A stretch of DNA of 64,000 nucleotides from assembly GCF_000384655.1 (NCBI RefSeq), contig NZ_ARQI01000128.1:46072-110071 (forward strand), written 5' to 3'. How positions within the stretch are numbered: position 1 is the stretch's first letter; every line of letters begins with the position of its first letter. The stretch is from Brachyspira innocens ATCC 29796. GTDB taxonomy: Bacteria > Spirochaetota > Brachyspiria > Brachyspirales > Brachyspiraceae. A program made the position numbers and the translations under genes. This document shows, piece after piece, positions 54,123 through 62,919 of this stretch. The notes under the pieces are model-generated. The model made no database searches. It was not told the origin of the DNA and was given only the letters and a program-made list of their open reading frames with translations.

Positions 54123-56108
54123 ATGAAAAAAATAAATATTTACTCTGCAGCATTATTTATAATAACAGCTATATTTTTTTATTCTCAAAATATAAATGCT
54201 CAAACCTACCTTATAAGAGAACTTAAAGGCGGTATTTGGGTTACTTCGCAGGTTGAAATTACTAATGCAGTTCAGACAAATAATACAAACAGCACTGCAA
54301 ACCCTGTAAAAATCCCTAAAACTCCTATAAAGATTAATAACAATGTAATAACCTCTGAAGAAATTGAAAGAAGAGGATATAAAAATGCTCAAGAAGTGCT
54401 TGCTAATCAGGCTGGATTTGTAAATAAAGGCTCTTATATGGGAAATGAAACAGTTGAACCTGCTGGCGGAAGTGCCGACAACATGAAAATATATGTTAAT
54501 GGCGTTCTTATGAATACAGCAAAAGGCAATGCTGATGCTGGAGTAGATTTAAGAAGAATACCTGCAAATCTAATAGAAAAAATTGAAATTATAGGAAACA
54601 GTATTTATATTACTACAAAAACTCCTTTGGAGGATATTGTATTAGTATCTTTGGGCTACGGAGCATACAATACTATAACGCCTTCAATACTTTTTTCAAA
54701 AAACTTTGACAATAAGCATATTATTACTTTTACTGCAGACTCCTATTACACTGACGGCAATTATTATTATGATTTTTTAAATAGTTCTCAAAAACCTATA
54801 GTAGGATATATTAATGATAATAAACAGCTTATAGTAAACTCATCTCTTGACTACAGATATAATTTTGAAAATAAAAACTACATAAGAGCTTTTGTTAATA
54901 TATCATATTCGGATGCAGTATCAAAATATCAGCTTCCTCCTATAAATACAACAGACTCATGGTTTAAGTTTACAACATTAACATCTTCTGTTTCATACAA
55001 TGGATTTTCTGATATACTTGATTATAATATAAACTTATCTTATGTTTTTGATTCTTTTGTTGACAGACCTTATTATCAAAACGGTAAACCTGTATCAGAT
55101 TATCAGTCGCATGCAATAGCATTAAATACTACTCTATCAAGAATGGATGAGCTTCTGCCAAATATTATAACATTCTACAATAAACTAACTCCAGAATACA
55201 GATATGATTTTTTAATTGAAGATAAAAATGCAGTAGAAAAAAATTATAATTTCACGCCTCAAAGACATTCTTTATCATTATTATACGAGCCTCAATTATC
55301 TTTCGGATACTGGGATAATAACATTCCTATATTCTCATTTCTTCCAAGCATAAAATATGAGTTTCAGCATGAAGATTTTGATATAAACAGAAATAATAAT
55401 TACTTAGCATACAATATTGCAGCAAATCTAAACTTCTACAAAGGATACAGTTTATATTTTTCATACTCTCATGATTATTCTGTTCCTACATTCAATGATT
55501 TATTTTATAACAACTACGGAAACCCTAATCTAAAACCAGAAGAATATAATCAAATATACACTAAACTTACATTAGAGCCTGTAACAAATTTAAAAATAGA
55601 AGCCTCATATACATATACAACATACACAAATAAAATAGTTTGGTATTCAACTGTTCCAGAAAATGTAGACATCGCAGTTTCGCATATAGTTACACCAAGC
55701 ATCGAATATAGTATACCTTTTGCTAAATATCATAAGATAAAAACAAGATTAGGCTACTCTTATCAGCTTGCTTATATGGGAAAAAATAAACTTCCAAAAA
55801 TAGGTTTGCCAGAACATGTGGTTACTGCATTACTTGCTTATGACTTTATACCAAATCATAAAGTATTAAGTTCATTATCATTAAATATTTATTATACATA
55901 CTCCACCCCAAGACCTTTATCAGAATACAGACCTATATATTATTCAGAAGTTTTTCATGACTTTAATATATCATTCTATTCTATATGGTTTGAGCATTTA
56001 ATATTTTCTATGAACTTTAAAAATATTTTTAATAAAACTCCTATTCTTTCAGCATATTCTATAGCAAAGCCTTTTACTTGGGAATTTGAACTTGGGTACA
56101 ATTTTTAA
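54123..56108 (+). CDS. TonB-dependent receptor, probable cobalamin transporter
   Basis: An outer membrane beta-barrel receptor of 661 aa. Signal peptide (to about residue 25), a plug domain (about 55-150) with ITSEEIERRGYKNAQEVLANQAGF, KIYVNGVLMNTA and LRRIPANLIEKIEIIG, then many alternating beta strands, ending in an aromatic C-terminus (WEFELGYNF). The size resembles BtuB. Its place behind a cobalamin riboswitch suggests B12 uptake. A clear TonB box is not visible in the linker. The ATG has no good ribosome binding site. ExbB/ExbD/TonB and BtuCDF genes are not in the window. Confidence 0.85.
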   Translation: MKKINIYSAALFIITAIFFYSQNINAQTYLIRELKGGIWVTSQVEITNAVQTNNTNSTANPVKIPKTPIKINNNVITSEEIERRGYKNAQEVLANQAGFVNKGSYMGNETVEPAGGSADNMKIYVNGVLMNTAKGNADAGVDLRRIPANLIEKIEIIGNSIYITTKTPLEDIVLVSLGYGAYNTITPSILFSKNFDNKHIITFTADSYYTDGNYYYDFLNSSQKPIVGYINDNKQLIVNSSLDYRYNFENKNYIRAFVNISYSDAVSKYQLPPINTTDSWFKFTTLTSSVSYNGFSDILDYNINLSYVFDSFVDRPYYQNGKPVSDYQSHAIALNTTLSRMDELLPNIITFYNKLTPEYRYDFLIEDKNAVEKNYNFTPQRHSLSLLYEPQLSFGYWDNNIPIFSFLPSIKYEFQHEDFDINRNNNYLAYNIAANLNFYKGYSLYFSYSHDYSVPTFNDLFYNNYGNPNLKPEEYNQIYTKLTLEPVTNLKIEASYTYTTYTNKIVWYSTVPENVDIAVSHIVTPSIEYSIPFAKYHKIKTRLGYSYQLAYMGKNKLPKIGLPEHVVTALLAYDFIPNHKVLSSLSLNIYYTYSTPRPLSEYRPIYYSEVFHDFNISFYSIWFEHLIFSMNFKNIFNKTPILSAYSIAKPFTWEFELGYNF

Positions 56109-56158
56109 TACTGTAAAATTATTATGATATTAAAAATACATATTTTGATAATATTCTA

Positions 56159-56186
56159 TTGACTTTAAAGTATATAGATGTATACT
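56159..56186 (+). promoter_or_regulatory. Promoter and dyad upstream of the alcohol dehydrogenase
   Basis: -35 TTGACT (56159-56164), 16-bp spacer, -10 TATACT (56181-56186). A dyad, TTAAAGTATA (56165-56174) and TATACTCTAA (56181-56190), 9 of 10 pairs, overlaps the promoter; the right half is identical to a half-site of the MATE operator at 38491-38510. Confidence 0.5.
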
Positions 56187-56278
56187 CTAAACATCAAGCA
56201 ATAGATCTTTTAATTTTTCCCTATCTTTGTATGAAAATATATGTAAAAAATAACATAAACAGATAGGAGTTATTATAT

Positions 56279-57412
56279 ATGATAGAGTTCATTTTAAATA
56301 CAAAAATAATATCTGGAAATAATGCTTTACTTGAATTAGATCTTTCAAAGTCAAAGCGTGTTTCTATATTTACAGATAATAACATGCTTAAAATTGGGGC
56401 TTGCGATTCTACTATAAACCTATTAAAAAATAAAAATATTAATTATGAAATATTTTCTGATATAGAACCAGATCCTAGTTTTGAGATAGTTATAAAATGT
56501 TTAAGTAAGATTTTATCATTTGATTCTGATACTATAATAGCAATAGGAGGCGGCTCTGTAATAGATACTGCTAAATCTGTAATATATTTTGCTTTAGAAG
56601 TTAATAAAAGAATGTCTGATAATTTGAAAAAACCTATTTTTATAGCTGTGCCTACTACAAGCGGAACAGGCTCTGAAGTTACTTCATATGCCATAATAAC
56701 AGATAAAGAAACCCATAGAAAAGTGCCTCTTCTATCTAATGAAATGCTTCCAGACATAGCTTTATTAGACCCTCAGTTTACTATGACAGTACCTCCTAGA
56801 ATAACAGCAGAAACAGGAATGGACGTCATGGCACATGCTTTTGAATCGTATGTTTCTGTGAATGCTAGTCCTTTTACTATGCCGTATAGTGAACATGCTA
56901 TAGTTGGCATATTTAATAATATATCTAAAGCTGTACATAATGGAAAGGATATTGATGCCCGTATAGCCATGCATGAACTATCCTGTATAGCAGGGGTTGC
57001 TTTTAATAATGCTGGTTTGGGTTTAATACATGCTATGGCACATGCACTTGGAGGAAGATTTAGACAGCCTCATGGAAGGGCTAATGCTATATTAATGCCT
57101 CATGTTATAGAATATAATGCCAAAAATTGTGAAAAATCTGCTAAAAAATATGCTAAAGTTATAGATTTATTAAATGTAAAAAATATTGATGATGTTTCAG
57201 CTTCATGCGAAATATTAAAACATCTAATTTTAGAATTAAATAAAAATATAGGAATAAATCAAAAAATAACAGAATATGGTGTTGATAAAAATGAATTTGA
57301 AAATGCTATAGAAGAAATGGCTTCAAATGCTTTAAAAGATGTATGTTTATTAACCAATCCTGTTAAGCCTAGTTTAGAAGATGTTAAAAATATTTATAGA
57401 AAACTTATATAA
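56279..57412 (+). CDS. Iron-containing alcohol dehydrogenase (PduQ/EutG-like)
   Basis: A group III, NAD(P)-dependent, Fe-binding alcohol dehydrogenase of 377 aa. The nucleotide-binding GGGSVIDTAKSV is near residue 90; metal ligands lie in MDVMAHAFESYVS and in GLIHAMAHALGGRFRQPHGRANAILMPH. It would reduce the aldehyde made inside the microcompartment to an alcohol, recycling NADH. The gene converges on the microcompartment operon, with a terminator between. The start has a TAGGAG site. A role outside the compartment cannot be excluded; no clear encapsulation peptide is seen. Confidence 0.9.
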   Translation: MIEFILNTKIISGNNALLELDLSKSKRVSIFTDNNMLKIGACDSTINLLKNKNINYEIFSDIEPDPSFEIVIKCLSKILSFDSDTIIAIGGGSVIDTAKSVIYFALEVNKRMSDNLKKPIFIAVPTTSGTGSEVTSYAIITDKETHRKVPLLSNEMLPDIALLDPQFTMTVPPRITAETGMDVMAHAFESYVSVNASPFTMPYSEHAIVGIFNNISKAVHNGKDIDARIAMHELSCIAGVAFNNAGLGLIHAMAHALGGRFRQPHGRANAILMPHVIEYNAKNCEKSAKKYAKVIDLLNVKNIDDVSASCEILKHLILELNKNIGINQKITEYGVDKNEFENAIEEMASNALKDVCLLTNPVKPSLEDVKNIYRKLI

Positions 57413-57430
57413 ATATAACTGAATATAATA

Positions 57431-57470
57431 AAAACTGCAAAATTAATTATAAAAAATATTTTGCAGTTTT
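57431..57470. terminator. Bidirectional terminator
   Basis: AAAACTGCAAAAT (57431-57443) pairs perfectly over 13 bp with ATTTTGCAGTTTT (57458-57470). T-runs or T-rich flanks occur on both sides. It separates the convergent dehydrogenase and microcompartment operon. Confidence 0.8.
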
Positions 57471-57498
57471 TAATATATAAAAAATATAATATAAATAC

Positions 57499-57927
57499 TT
57501 AATTATTTGAACAAACTACACGCAAAAATTTGGCATAGAAAGGCGTAGAGAAATTAACACAATCTCCTTTTAATACTGATACTATTTCCCCTTGCTTAGC
57601 TTCAGTTATATTTTGATTACTCTCAGCTATAAGAACACCCTCTAAAACAATATAAATCTCATCACTATTTAATACGCATTTGATAGAAGAAGCATTCAAT
57701 TCCATCAATAAACATTTTAATGCCCCTCTCTCATCTGTATTAAAAACATCTGTTATATACACATTTTTATCTATATCAGATTGAACTTTATTAATATCTG
57801 AAATATTTTTCTTTATTATTTTTCTGCTATTTGAATTATTTTTATCCTTATATCCAGAAGCAGTTCCAGTATGTAAAAAGGTGCAGATTGTTTCTGACAC
57901 AATAGACTGAATATCTTTATTTTCCAT
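57499..57927 (-). CDS. eutQ: EutQ-like cupin protein
   Basis: The C-terminal cupin part of EutQ, a protein of ethanolamine-type microcompartment loci that is reported to have acetate kinase activity. Visible blocks: SDEIYIVLEGVLIAESNQ, KQGEIVSVLKGDCVNFSTP. At 142 aa it is like the short Firmicutes form and lacks the N-terminal part of enterobacterial EutQ (about 230 aa). The ATG at 57927 has AAAGGAG 12 nt upstream; the TTG nearer the site is too close. It is the last gene of the operon. Confidence 0.75.
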   Translation of the reverse strand: MENKDIQSIVSETICTFLHTGTASGYKDKNNSNSRKIIKKNISDINKVQSDIDKNVYITDVFNTDERGALKCLLMELNASSIKCVLNSDEIYIVLEGVLIAESNQNITEAKQGEIVSVLKGDCVNFSTPFYAKFLRVVCSNN

Positions 57928-57955
57928 AATCCGCAAAAACTCCTTTAGTTTTTAT

Positions 57956-58231
57956 TTAAGGTATAATACGCCATAAATCATTATGAGGCTTTGCAATAAC
58001 AGTATATCTGCATTTACTATTTAATTTTTTTATAGCAATTTCAGCACTTTTTACAGCCTCTTTAATATTGGATATACTGCCCGCTATAATAATAACAACT
58101 ATACCTGAACCAATACGTTCTTTATCTATAACTTCTACATTAGCTGCATTTAAAAGAGTATCCAAAGCACTAATAACCGCAACATATCCAGTAGTTTCTA
58201 TTATTCCAATAGATAAATTCAAATTTTCCAT
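57956..58231 (-). CDS. BMC-domain shell protein (BMC-H), divergent
   Basis: A single BMC domain of 91 aa: IGIIETTGYVAVISALDTLLNAANVEV, the pore region ERIGSGIVVIIIAG, and a C-terminal extension YTVIAKPHNDLWRIIP. It builds hexagonal tiles of the shell. Compared with the canonical protein at 63694, the RGDVGAV block is replaced by AGSISNI, and a Lys-rich surface is present, so it may be a minor, pore-specialised shell protein (PduU/PduK-like position). It lies between the small Cys-rich protein gene and eutQ. Confidence 0.85.
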   Translation of the reverse strand: MENLNLSIGIIETTGYVAVISALDTLLNAANVEVIDKERIGSGIVVIIIAGSISNIKEAVKSAEIAIKKLNSKCRYTVIAKPHNDLWRIIP

Positions 58232-58240
58232 TAAAAATCT

Positions 58241-58549
58241 TTATAAATTTACTCTATTTAATACTTCAGTTATAACTTTTTTTATAATCTTTTCATCAGT
58301 GATATTAAGTTTATTAACTAAAATTTTTATAGTCTGTTTTACTATCTCCGTACTATCATCTTTTACACAAGAGCATCCGCAATTATCAGCAATATCTTTT
58401 TTATAAACTATTTTTATCCCTTTTGATTTAATAATATCCATAGCACTTGGAGTAAATATCACATTATTATCAGTTTCTATAATTTCTGTATTATCTTTTA
58501 TAAGATCATAAACATTCTGGCTATTATAAAGTATTTTATTTTTATTCAT
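58241..58549 (-). CDS. Small Cys-rich microcompartment-associated protein
   Basis: A 102-aa protein with no family I can name. It carries IFTPSAMDIIKSKGIKIVY (about residues 31-50), the same motif as the end of the PduM-like protein and the start of EutT in this operon. A CGCSC cluster with a further Cys nearby could bind metal. The C-terminus is an amphipathic helix (ITDEKIIKKVITEVLNRVNL) like encapsulation peptides. The ATG at 58549 has a GGAG site 9 nt upstream; the TTG five codons earlier is less likely. Likely a cargo or scaffold protein. Confidence 0.65.
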   Translation of the reverse strand: MNKNKILYNSQNVYDLIKDNTEIIETDNNVIFTPSAMDIIKSKGIKIVYKKDIADNCGCSCVKDDSTEIVKQTIKILVNKLNITDEKIIKKVITEVLNRVNL

Positions 58550-58566
58550 AAATACACACTCCAAAA

Positions 58567-59112
58567 TTATAAAATAGAATTATATAATTCATCTATAGGA
58601 GAAGGCAATATACAATAATCAACAACAAGCCCCTCATCTTCAGCCTTTTTAATTCCAGCCTTAACAGCCTCTTCAACAGCACTAATTTTTCCAGTCATTG
58701 TAATATAAGATTTTCCGCCTATAGCAAAACCAAGCCTAACATTAACTAATGACACATCACTGGCCTTAGCAGCATCATCAGCACCCTGTACAGCAGAAGC
58801 AATAGAAAAATATTCTATAACTCCAATAGCCTCTTTAGGAAAATCTCCCAAAGTACCATTAATAGCTTCTATAACTGTATCATGAACATTTGCTATTACA
58901 AAAGAATTAATTACAGAATGCCCTCCAGCATTAAGAGCCGCATTTTTAGATGCTTCTACAGCCCCTACATCTCCGCTGAATATAACAATATACTTTCTGG
59001 GGCATACAGAATGAGATCTCAAAACCTTAACATTCGCAGTTTTTCCTATATAATCTGTAACTAATATTCCTTTAGCTATACTGTTCAATTCTATCATTCC
59101 TATAGACTTCAT
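58567..59112 (-). CDS. pduT: PduT-like trimeric shell protein (two BMC domains)
   Basis: Two tandem BMC domains (about 1-90 and 91-181), forming a pseudohexameric trimer. Cys37 in SVCPRKYIV corresponds to the PduT cysteine that holds a [4Fe-4S] cluster in the central pore, for electron passage through the shell. The second domain starts with IGVIEYFSIASAV. The 181-aa length fits. It overlaps pduS by 4 bp (59109-59112), and PduS is known to bind PduT in Salmonella, so both features suggest one electron route. Confidence 0.88.
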   Translation of the reverse strand: MKSIGMIELNSIAKGILVTDYIGKTANVKVLRSHSVCPRKYIVIFSGDVGAVEASKNAALNAGGHSVINSFVIANVHDTVIEAINGTLGDFPKEAIGVIEYFSIASAVQGADDAAKASDVSLVNVRLGFAIGGKSYITMTGKISAVEEAVKAGIKKAEDEGLVVDYCILPSPIDELYNSIL

Positions 59113-60479
59113 TTAATACTCTCCCCATTTATAACTATTTTTTCACTGTCAGCAGACTCTACAATACCATTAATACTTGAATGAATATTAGCCCCAACTT
59201 TATCCATCGGTACTGCAGCTATAATTTGACCTTCTTTAACTAAATCCCCCTCTTTAACTAAAGCCTCAGCAGGCATTCCTATATGCTGCCTTAATTCTAT
59301 ACATACTTTTGAAACTTTAATTTCTTTAGGGTTGTCCATGTCTGCTTCATCATGGTCATATTTATCCAATTCCAAAATTCTAGTAAGTCTGTTAGTTGAT
59401 ACCCTTCTATATTCTATAGAAGAGTGTACTCCATAATCTTTTACATTTCTATCCAATTTAATATTTGCTTTTCTCAAAAGTGATTTAATGTATATATTCA
59501 TGTTTGAAGGATTAATACCCATAGGACAAGAATAAAGTTCGCATATACCGCACTCACAGCAGAAATATGCCTCTTTAAGTATATCCAATACATTCTCACT
59601 ATTATTTTCTATATTATCCAAATCAGCAAATGCTGAAGTACGCATAACCAAATGAGGGTGAATTTTATGACCTATTAAATTCCTAGGGCATAACTCAGAA
59701 CAAGCAGAACATTGTATACATGAACATTTAGCTAAAGAAATCATCTTATCATAATTTATATTTTTCTTTTTTACCAAATAATGATCATTATCAATAACTA
59801 TCAAAGCTCCAGTTGTTTTCTTAACAAACAAATTATTAGTCTCTTTTATAGGATAATATCTTCCCATCATGGGACCGCCGACTATAACGTATTTATTATC
59901 ATCATTTACGCCAGACTGATATAAAATCTCTCTTAAATTAGCACCTATAGGAGCTTTAACAATAGAAGGTTTATCTACTTCTCCTAATATTGACATATAT
60001 TTTGAAGTTACAGGTATATCGCTTAGACTATCATAAATATTGCATAAAGTAGCAACATTAAACACAACACAGCCCTCTTCTAAAGGTATACCCCCAGCCT
60101 TAATAACTCTTTTAGTAATATTATATACCAAAGTCTGTTCATCACCTAAAGGATAAAAACTTTTAAATGTCTTTATTTCTATAGGAGCATTCTCTTTTTT
60201 TATGGCTTCAGATAATGCTTCTATTTGCTTAGTATATTTTTTCTTAGTGCCGATAATTATATGTTCAGCTGATATTTCATTACCTATAACAGTTAATGCT
60301 TTTATTATTTTATCAGCATATTTTAACATTAAGAACTGATCCGTTTTTAATAGGGGTTCGCATTCTGCTGCATTAGCTATTAAATATTCCACTTTTTCAG
60401 GCAATTTTATATGTGATGGAAAACCTGCTCCGCCAGCACCAACAATACCAGCATTATATATTTTTTCTTTCAAACTCAT
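59109..60479 (-). CDS. pduS: PduS-like cobalamin reductase / RnfC-like iron-sulfur flavoprotein
   Basis: A 456-aa RnfC-like protein. PduS reduces cob(III)alamin to cob(II)alamin, so the adenosyltransferase can rebuild coenzyme B12. Blocks: GIVGAGGAGFPSHIKLP (FMN/NADH region), AAECEPLL, and two [4Fe-4S] motifs, CSCIQCSACSELCPRN (about 250-265) and CCECGICELYSCPMGI. The C-terminal lipoyl-like domain has PAEALVKEGDLVKEGQIIAAV. The start has an AAGG site. It is coupled to pduT. It supports a B12-dependent microcompartment. Confidence 0.9.
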   Translation of the reverse strand: MSLKEKIYNAGIVGAGGAGFPSHIKLPEKVEYLIANAAECEPLLKTDQFLMLKYADKIIKALTVIGNEISAEHIIIGTKKKYTKQIEALSEAIKKENAPIEIKTFKSFYPLGDEQTLVYNITKRVIKAGGIPLEEGCVVFNVATLCNIYDSLSDIPVTSKYMSILGEVDKPSIVKAPIGANLREILYQSGVNDDNKYVIVGGPMMGRYYPIKETNNLFVKKTTGALIVIDNDHYLVKKKNINYDKMISLAKCSCIQCSACSELCPRNLIGHKIHPHLVMRTSAFADLDNIENNSENVLDILKEAYFCCECGICELYSCPMGINPSNMNIYIKSLLRKANIKLDRNVKDYGVHSSIEYRRVSTNRLTRILELDKYDHDEADMDNPKEIKVSKVCIELRQHIGMPAEALVKEGDLVKEGQIIAAVPMDKVGANIHSSINGIVESADSEKIVINGESIK

Positions 60480-60495
60480 ATATAAACCTTCATTT

Positions 60496-60768
60496 TTATT
60501 TATTTAAATCAACCTGATCCACTATTCCCACTATAACTGCATCTATAGGCAGCATATCTTTATCACCCTGAGCATTTCTAGCACCGCTTCCAGAAGTAAT
60601 AATAACTATATCGCCTATACCAGCCCCTATATAATCACAAGCTACAATAATATCCAATTCTTTACTAGTATCTGGTTCAAATACTCTTGTAATTAAAAGT
60701 TTGCTTCCAGATAAAGCCTCCTCTTTTTTTGTAGCCCATACACTCCCTATTACTTTTGCTAGTACCAT
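60496..60768 (-). CDS. EutN/CcmL/PduN pentameric vertex protein
   Basis: A 90-aa shell vertex protein: MVLAKVIGSVWATKKEEALSGSKLLI, VACDYIGAGIGDIVIITSGSGAR and PIDAVIVGIVDQVDL. Pentamers of this fold cap the corners of the icosahedral shell. Position between the PduM-like gene and pduS matches the pduM-N order of pdu operons. The start has an AAGGAATT site. Confidence 0.92.
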   Translation of the reverse strand: MVLAKVIGSVWATKKEEALSGSKLLITRVFEPDTSKELDIIVACDYIGAGIGDIVIITSGSGARNAQGDKDMLPIDAVIVGIVDQVDLNK

Positions 60769-60786
60769 TAATAATTCCTTTTAATT

Positions 60787-61422
60787 TTATTCATTATAAA
60801 TAATGTTTATTTTATTTTCTTTTATATAATCCATAACAAGCGGTGTAATTATAACATTATTTCTTACTATAATACTTGAATAATCTTTAACAATATCCAT
60901 TATATCACTTTTAGTAACAACTTTTTTATCAGTAAAATCAAATGAAGCTGATGAACTTTTAATTTCATTATTACTATTTTTACTAAAATATGATAAAAAA
61001 CTTTTGCTATCAAGTATTATAAGCCCATAAGATTTTGCAGTATTTTCAAGCTCTAATAATTTAGAAAATAATTGATTAGAAGCTGTTTTTTTATAATTAT
61101 CAAATTTATCATTATCTTTTAATGCTAAAACTTTTTTTCCAGATAATAAAGCATTAATTATAAAAGAAGTATTACTGTCTTTATATAAAAGATTAGATAT
61201 AGAAGATATAATTTCAGCCGATAAATCATCTATTATAAACATACAATGATTATTAAAATCACAAGCATTATTAGATATATCAACTTTATACCCCATATTT
61301 TCTAATTCGTTTTTGAAACAGAAACTATTATTATCTGATAGAACAAATACAGAATCTATGCATGTTTTATTTAATTGATTTATAACTTCTAGTACAATTT
61401 TTTTTAATACTAAATCGTCCAT
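60787..61422 (-). CDS. PduM-like microcompartment protein
   Basis: A 211-aa protein resembling PduM, an essential but poorly understood structural protein. It opens with an amphipathic helix (MDDLVLKKIVLEVINQLN), as PduM and encapsulation peptides do, and ends with YSSIIVRNNVIITPLVMDYI, the PduM-like closing block also seen in the neighbours at 58241 and 62916. The middle part is diverged and Asn/Ser/Lys-rich. Gene order pduL-...-pduM-pduN supports the call. The function of the family is not known in detail. Confidence 0.65.
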   Translation of the reverse strand: MDDLVLKKIVLEVINQLNKTCIDSVFVLSDNNSFCFKNELENMGYKVDISNNACDFNNHCMFIIDDLSAEIISSISNLLYKDSNTSFIINALLSGKKVLALKDNDKFDNYKKTASNQLFSKLLELENTAKSYGLIILDSKSFLSYFSKNSNNEIKSSSASFDFTDKKVVTKSDIMDIVKDYSSIIVRNNVIITPLVMDYIKENKINIIYNE

Positions 61423-61450
61423 AAATTTATAATACTTCCTCTAATTTTTA

Positions 61451-62290
61451 TTAATTCTTATTATTTTCAACCAAACTCATAGCTATGCCCAAAGGAGTAA
61501 CCAAAAAAGGATTTTTAGGCTTTATAGTATGCACATTAGTTTCCTTTTCAACAACATTTTCAAACCCGTCCAAACATACTGTACCGCCAACCAAACATAT
61601 TAAATCTACATTATAATCTTTTATATGCTTGCTTATTATACTCCCTACTTTTTGTATTACTGGAAGAACAATTCTAAATATCTCTTTTGAATTATTTTTA
61701 TCCTTCTTTTTATTTTCCGCTTCGTTAAAAGAAATGCCATAATTTCCAGCAATAGTAAGAGTAAAATGAGTTCCGCCAGTAGGCTCATCAGCCGTGTATA
61801 TCATTTTACCATTATTAAATATAGCAATACCAGTGGTACCTCCTCCCACATCAACAACTGCTCCGTTGTCTATATTTAATATATAGTTAGCAGCTTCAGG
61901 CTCTTCTATCACATTTAACACCTCAAACCCAGCACTTTCAGCTACATATCTATGAGTAGCAACTGATTTGTTGTTAACTCCGGGCGGCATGGCAATAGCA
62001 GCATTTACAAGCTCAACTCCAAGCCTATTTTCCAATTTTCCCTTTAATTCTCTAACAATAGAGCAAGCCCTAGAATAATCAACAACAAGCCCATCTCTCA
62101 CTACTTCAGCATATTGAAGCTCCGTTGCTATAGGATTGCCTTTTGAATCTAAAACTACTAATACAATATAAGCAGTACCTAAATCAACACCTACATACAG
62201 TTTATCATTTATATTAAAATCACCATTTTTTTCTATACAGTCAGTCGTCCTATCTATAATAGAATCAACATATTCAAATGAAAAACTCAT
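61451..62290 (-). CDS. eutJ: EutJ-like actin/Hsp70-fold ATPase
   Basis: A 279-aa protein of the actin-like ATPase fold found in ethanolamine loci. Phosphate loops VGVDLGTAYIVLVVLDSKG (about 37) and AVVDVGGGTTGIAIF (about 155), and LICLVGGTVCLDGF near 240, are clear. Its role is thought to be chaperone-like. The ATG at 62290 is chosen because it overlaps the pduL stop (ATGA) and has a GGAGAG site; an earlier start adds 13 unrelated residues. No substrate enzyme gene lies between it and pduL. Confidence 0.88.
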   Translation of the reverse strand: MSFSFEYVDSIIDRTTDCIEKNGDFNINDKLYVGVDLGTAYIVLVVLDSKGNPIATELQYAEVVRDGLVVDYSRACSIVRELKGKLENRLGVELVNAAIAMPPGVNNKSVATHRYVAESAGFEVLNVIEEPEAANYILNIDNGAVVDVGGGTTGIAIFNNGKMIYTADEPTGGTHFTLTIAGNYGISFNEAENKKKDKNNSKEIFRIVLPVIQKVGSIISKHIKDYNVDLICLVGGTVCLDGFENVVEKETNVHTIKPKNPFLVTPLGIAMSLVENNKN

Positions 62291-62919
62291 AAAATGATCT
62301 CTCCATATCCCTGACTGAGTAAACCGCATGCATTTGCCTCATCAAAATCTATATGCATAGCAGGCATAAATTTATCACTAACCCTTACAACAACCTCATC
62401 AAATATTAAAGATCTAATACCATAAACTTTAACTTTAACTATCTGACCATTATACAAATTCCATTCTGAAGCATCTTTTTCTCTTAAATGTATATGTCTT
62501 TTAGCCACTATAACAGAATTTTTAGCTTCTATACTTCCATTTTTTCCAATTATAGTTATATCTCCAGCCCCCTCGAGCTGCCCTGATTCATTAATCGTTA
62601 TATTTTTAATACCTAATGCCCTAGCATCAGATATAGATAATTCTACCTGAGTATTTTTTCTCACAGGACCTAATATAGCTATATTATTCATTTCTGACTT
62701 AAGACCAACAAGTTTAACACGCTCCTCACTTAAATACTGTCCGGGCTGTGAAAGATCTCTTTTCGGAGTTAAAGAATAACCTTTTCCAAACAATATCTCT
62801 AAATCACTTTGAGACAGATGTACATGTCTTGCTGATATTTCCACCTTTATGATTTTTCTTTTGCTAAGCTCATATTTAATGGAATCAGATACTTTATTAA
62901 AAAATGAATTATCTGTCAT
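62287..62919 (-). CDS. pduL: PduL-type phosphotransacylase
   Basis: Converts acyl-CoA to acyl phosphate inside the compartment, recycling CoA. The two metal-binding HxHL motifs are ARHVHLSQSD and KRHIHLREKD, with GPVRKNTQVELSISDAR and AMHIDFDEANACG. The 210-aa length is normal. The N-terminal helix FNKVSDSIKYELSKRK may be an encapsulation peptide. It overlaps eutT and eutJ by 4 bp each. PduL acts on propionyl-CoA in pdu and on acetyl-CoA in some eut loci. Confidence 0.92.
   Translation of the reverse strand: MTDNSFFNKVSDSIKYELSKRKIIKVEISARHVHLSQSDLEILFGKGYSLTPKRDLSQPGQYLSEERVKLVGLKSEMNNIAILGPVRKNTQVELSISDARALGIKNITINESGQLEGAGDITIIGKNGSIEAKNSVIVAKRHIHLREKDASEWNLYNGQIVKVKVYGIRSLIFDEVVVRVSDKFMPAMHIDFDEANACGLLSQGYGEIIL

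Noticed and set aside
54123..56108. A siderophore or haem receptor
   Set aside because: The riboswitch in front points to cobalamin, and no iron-related neighbour is present; not fully excluded.
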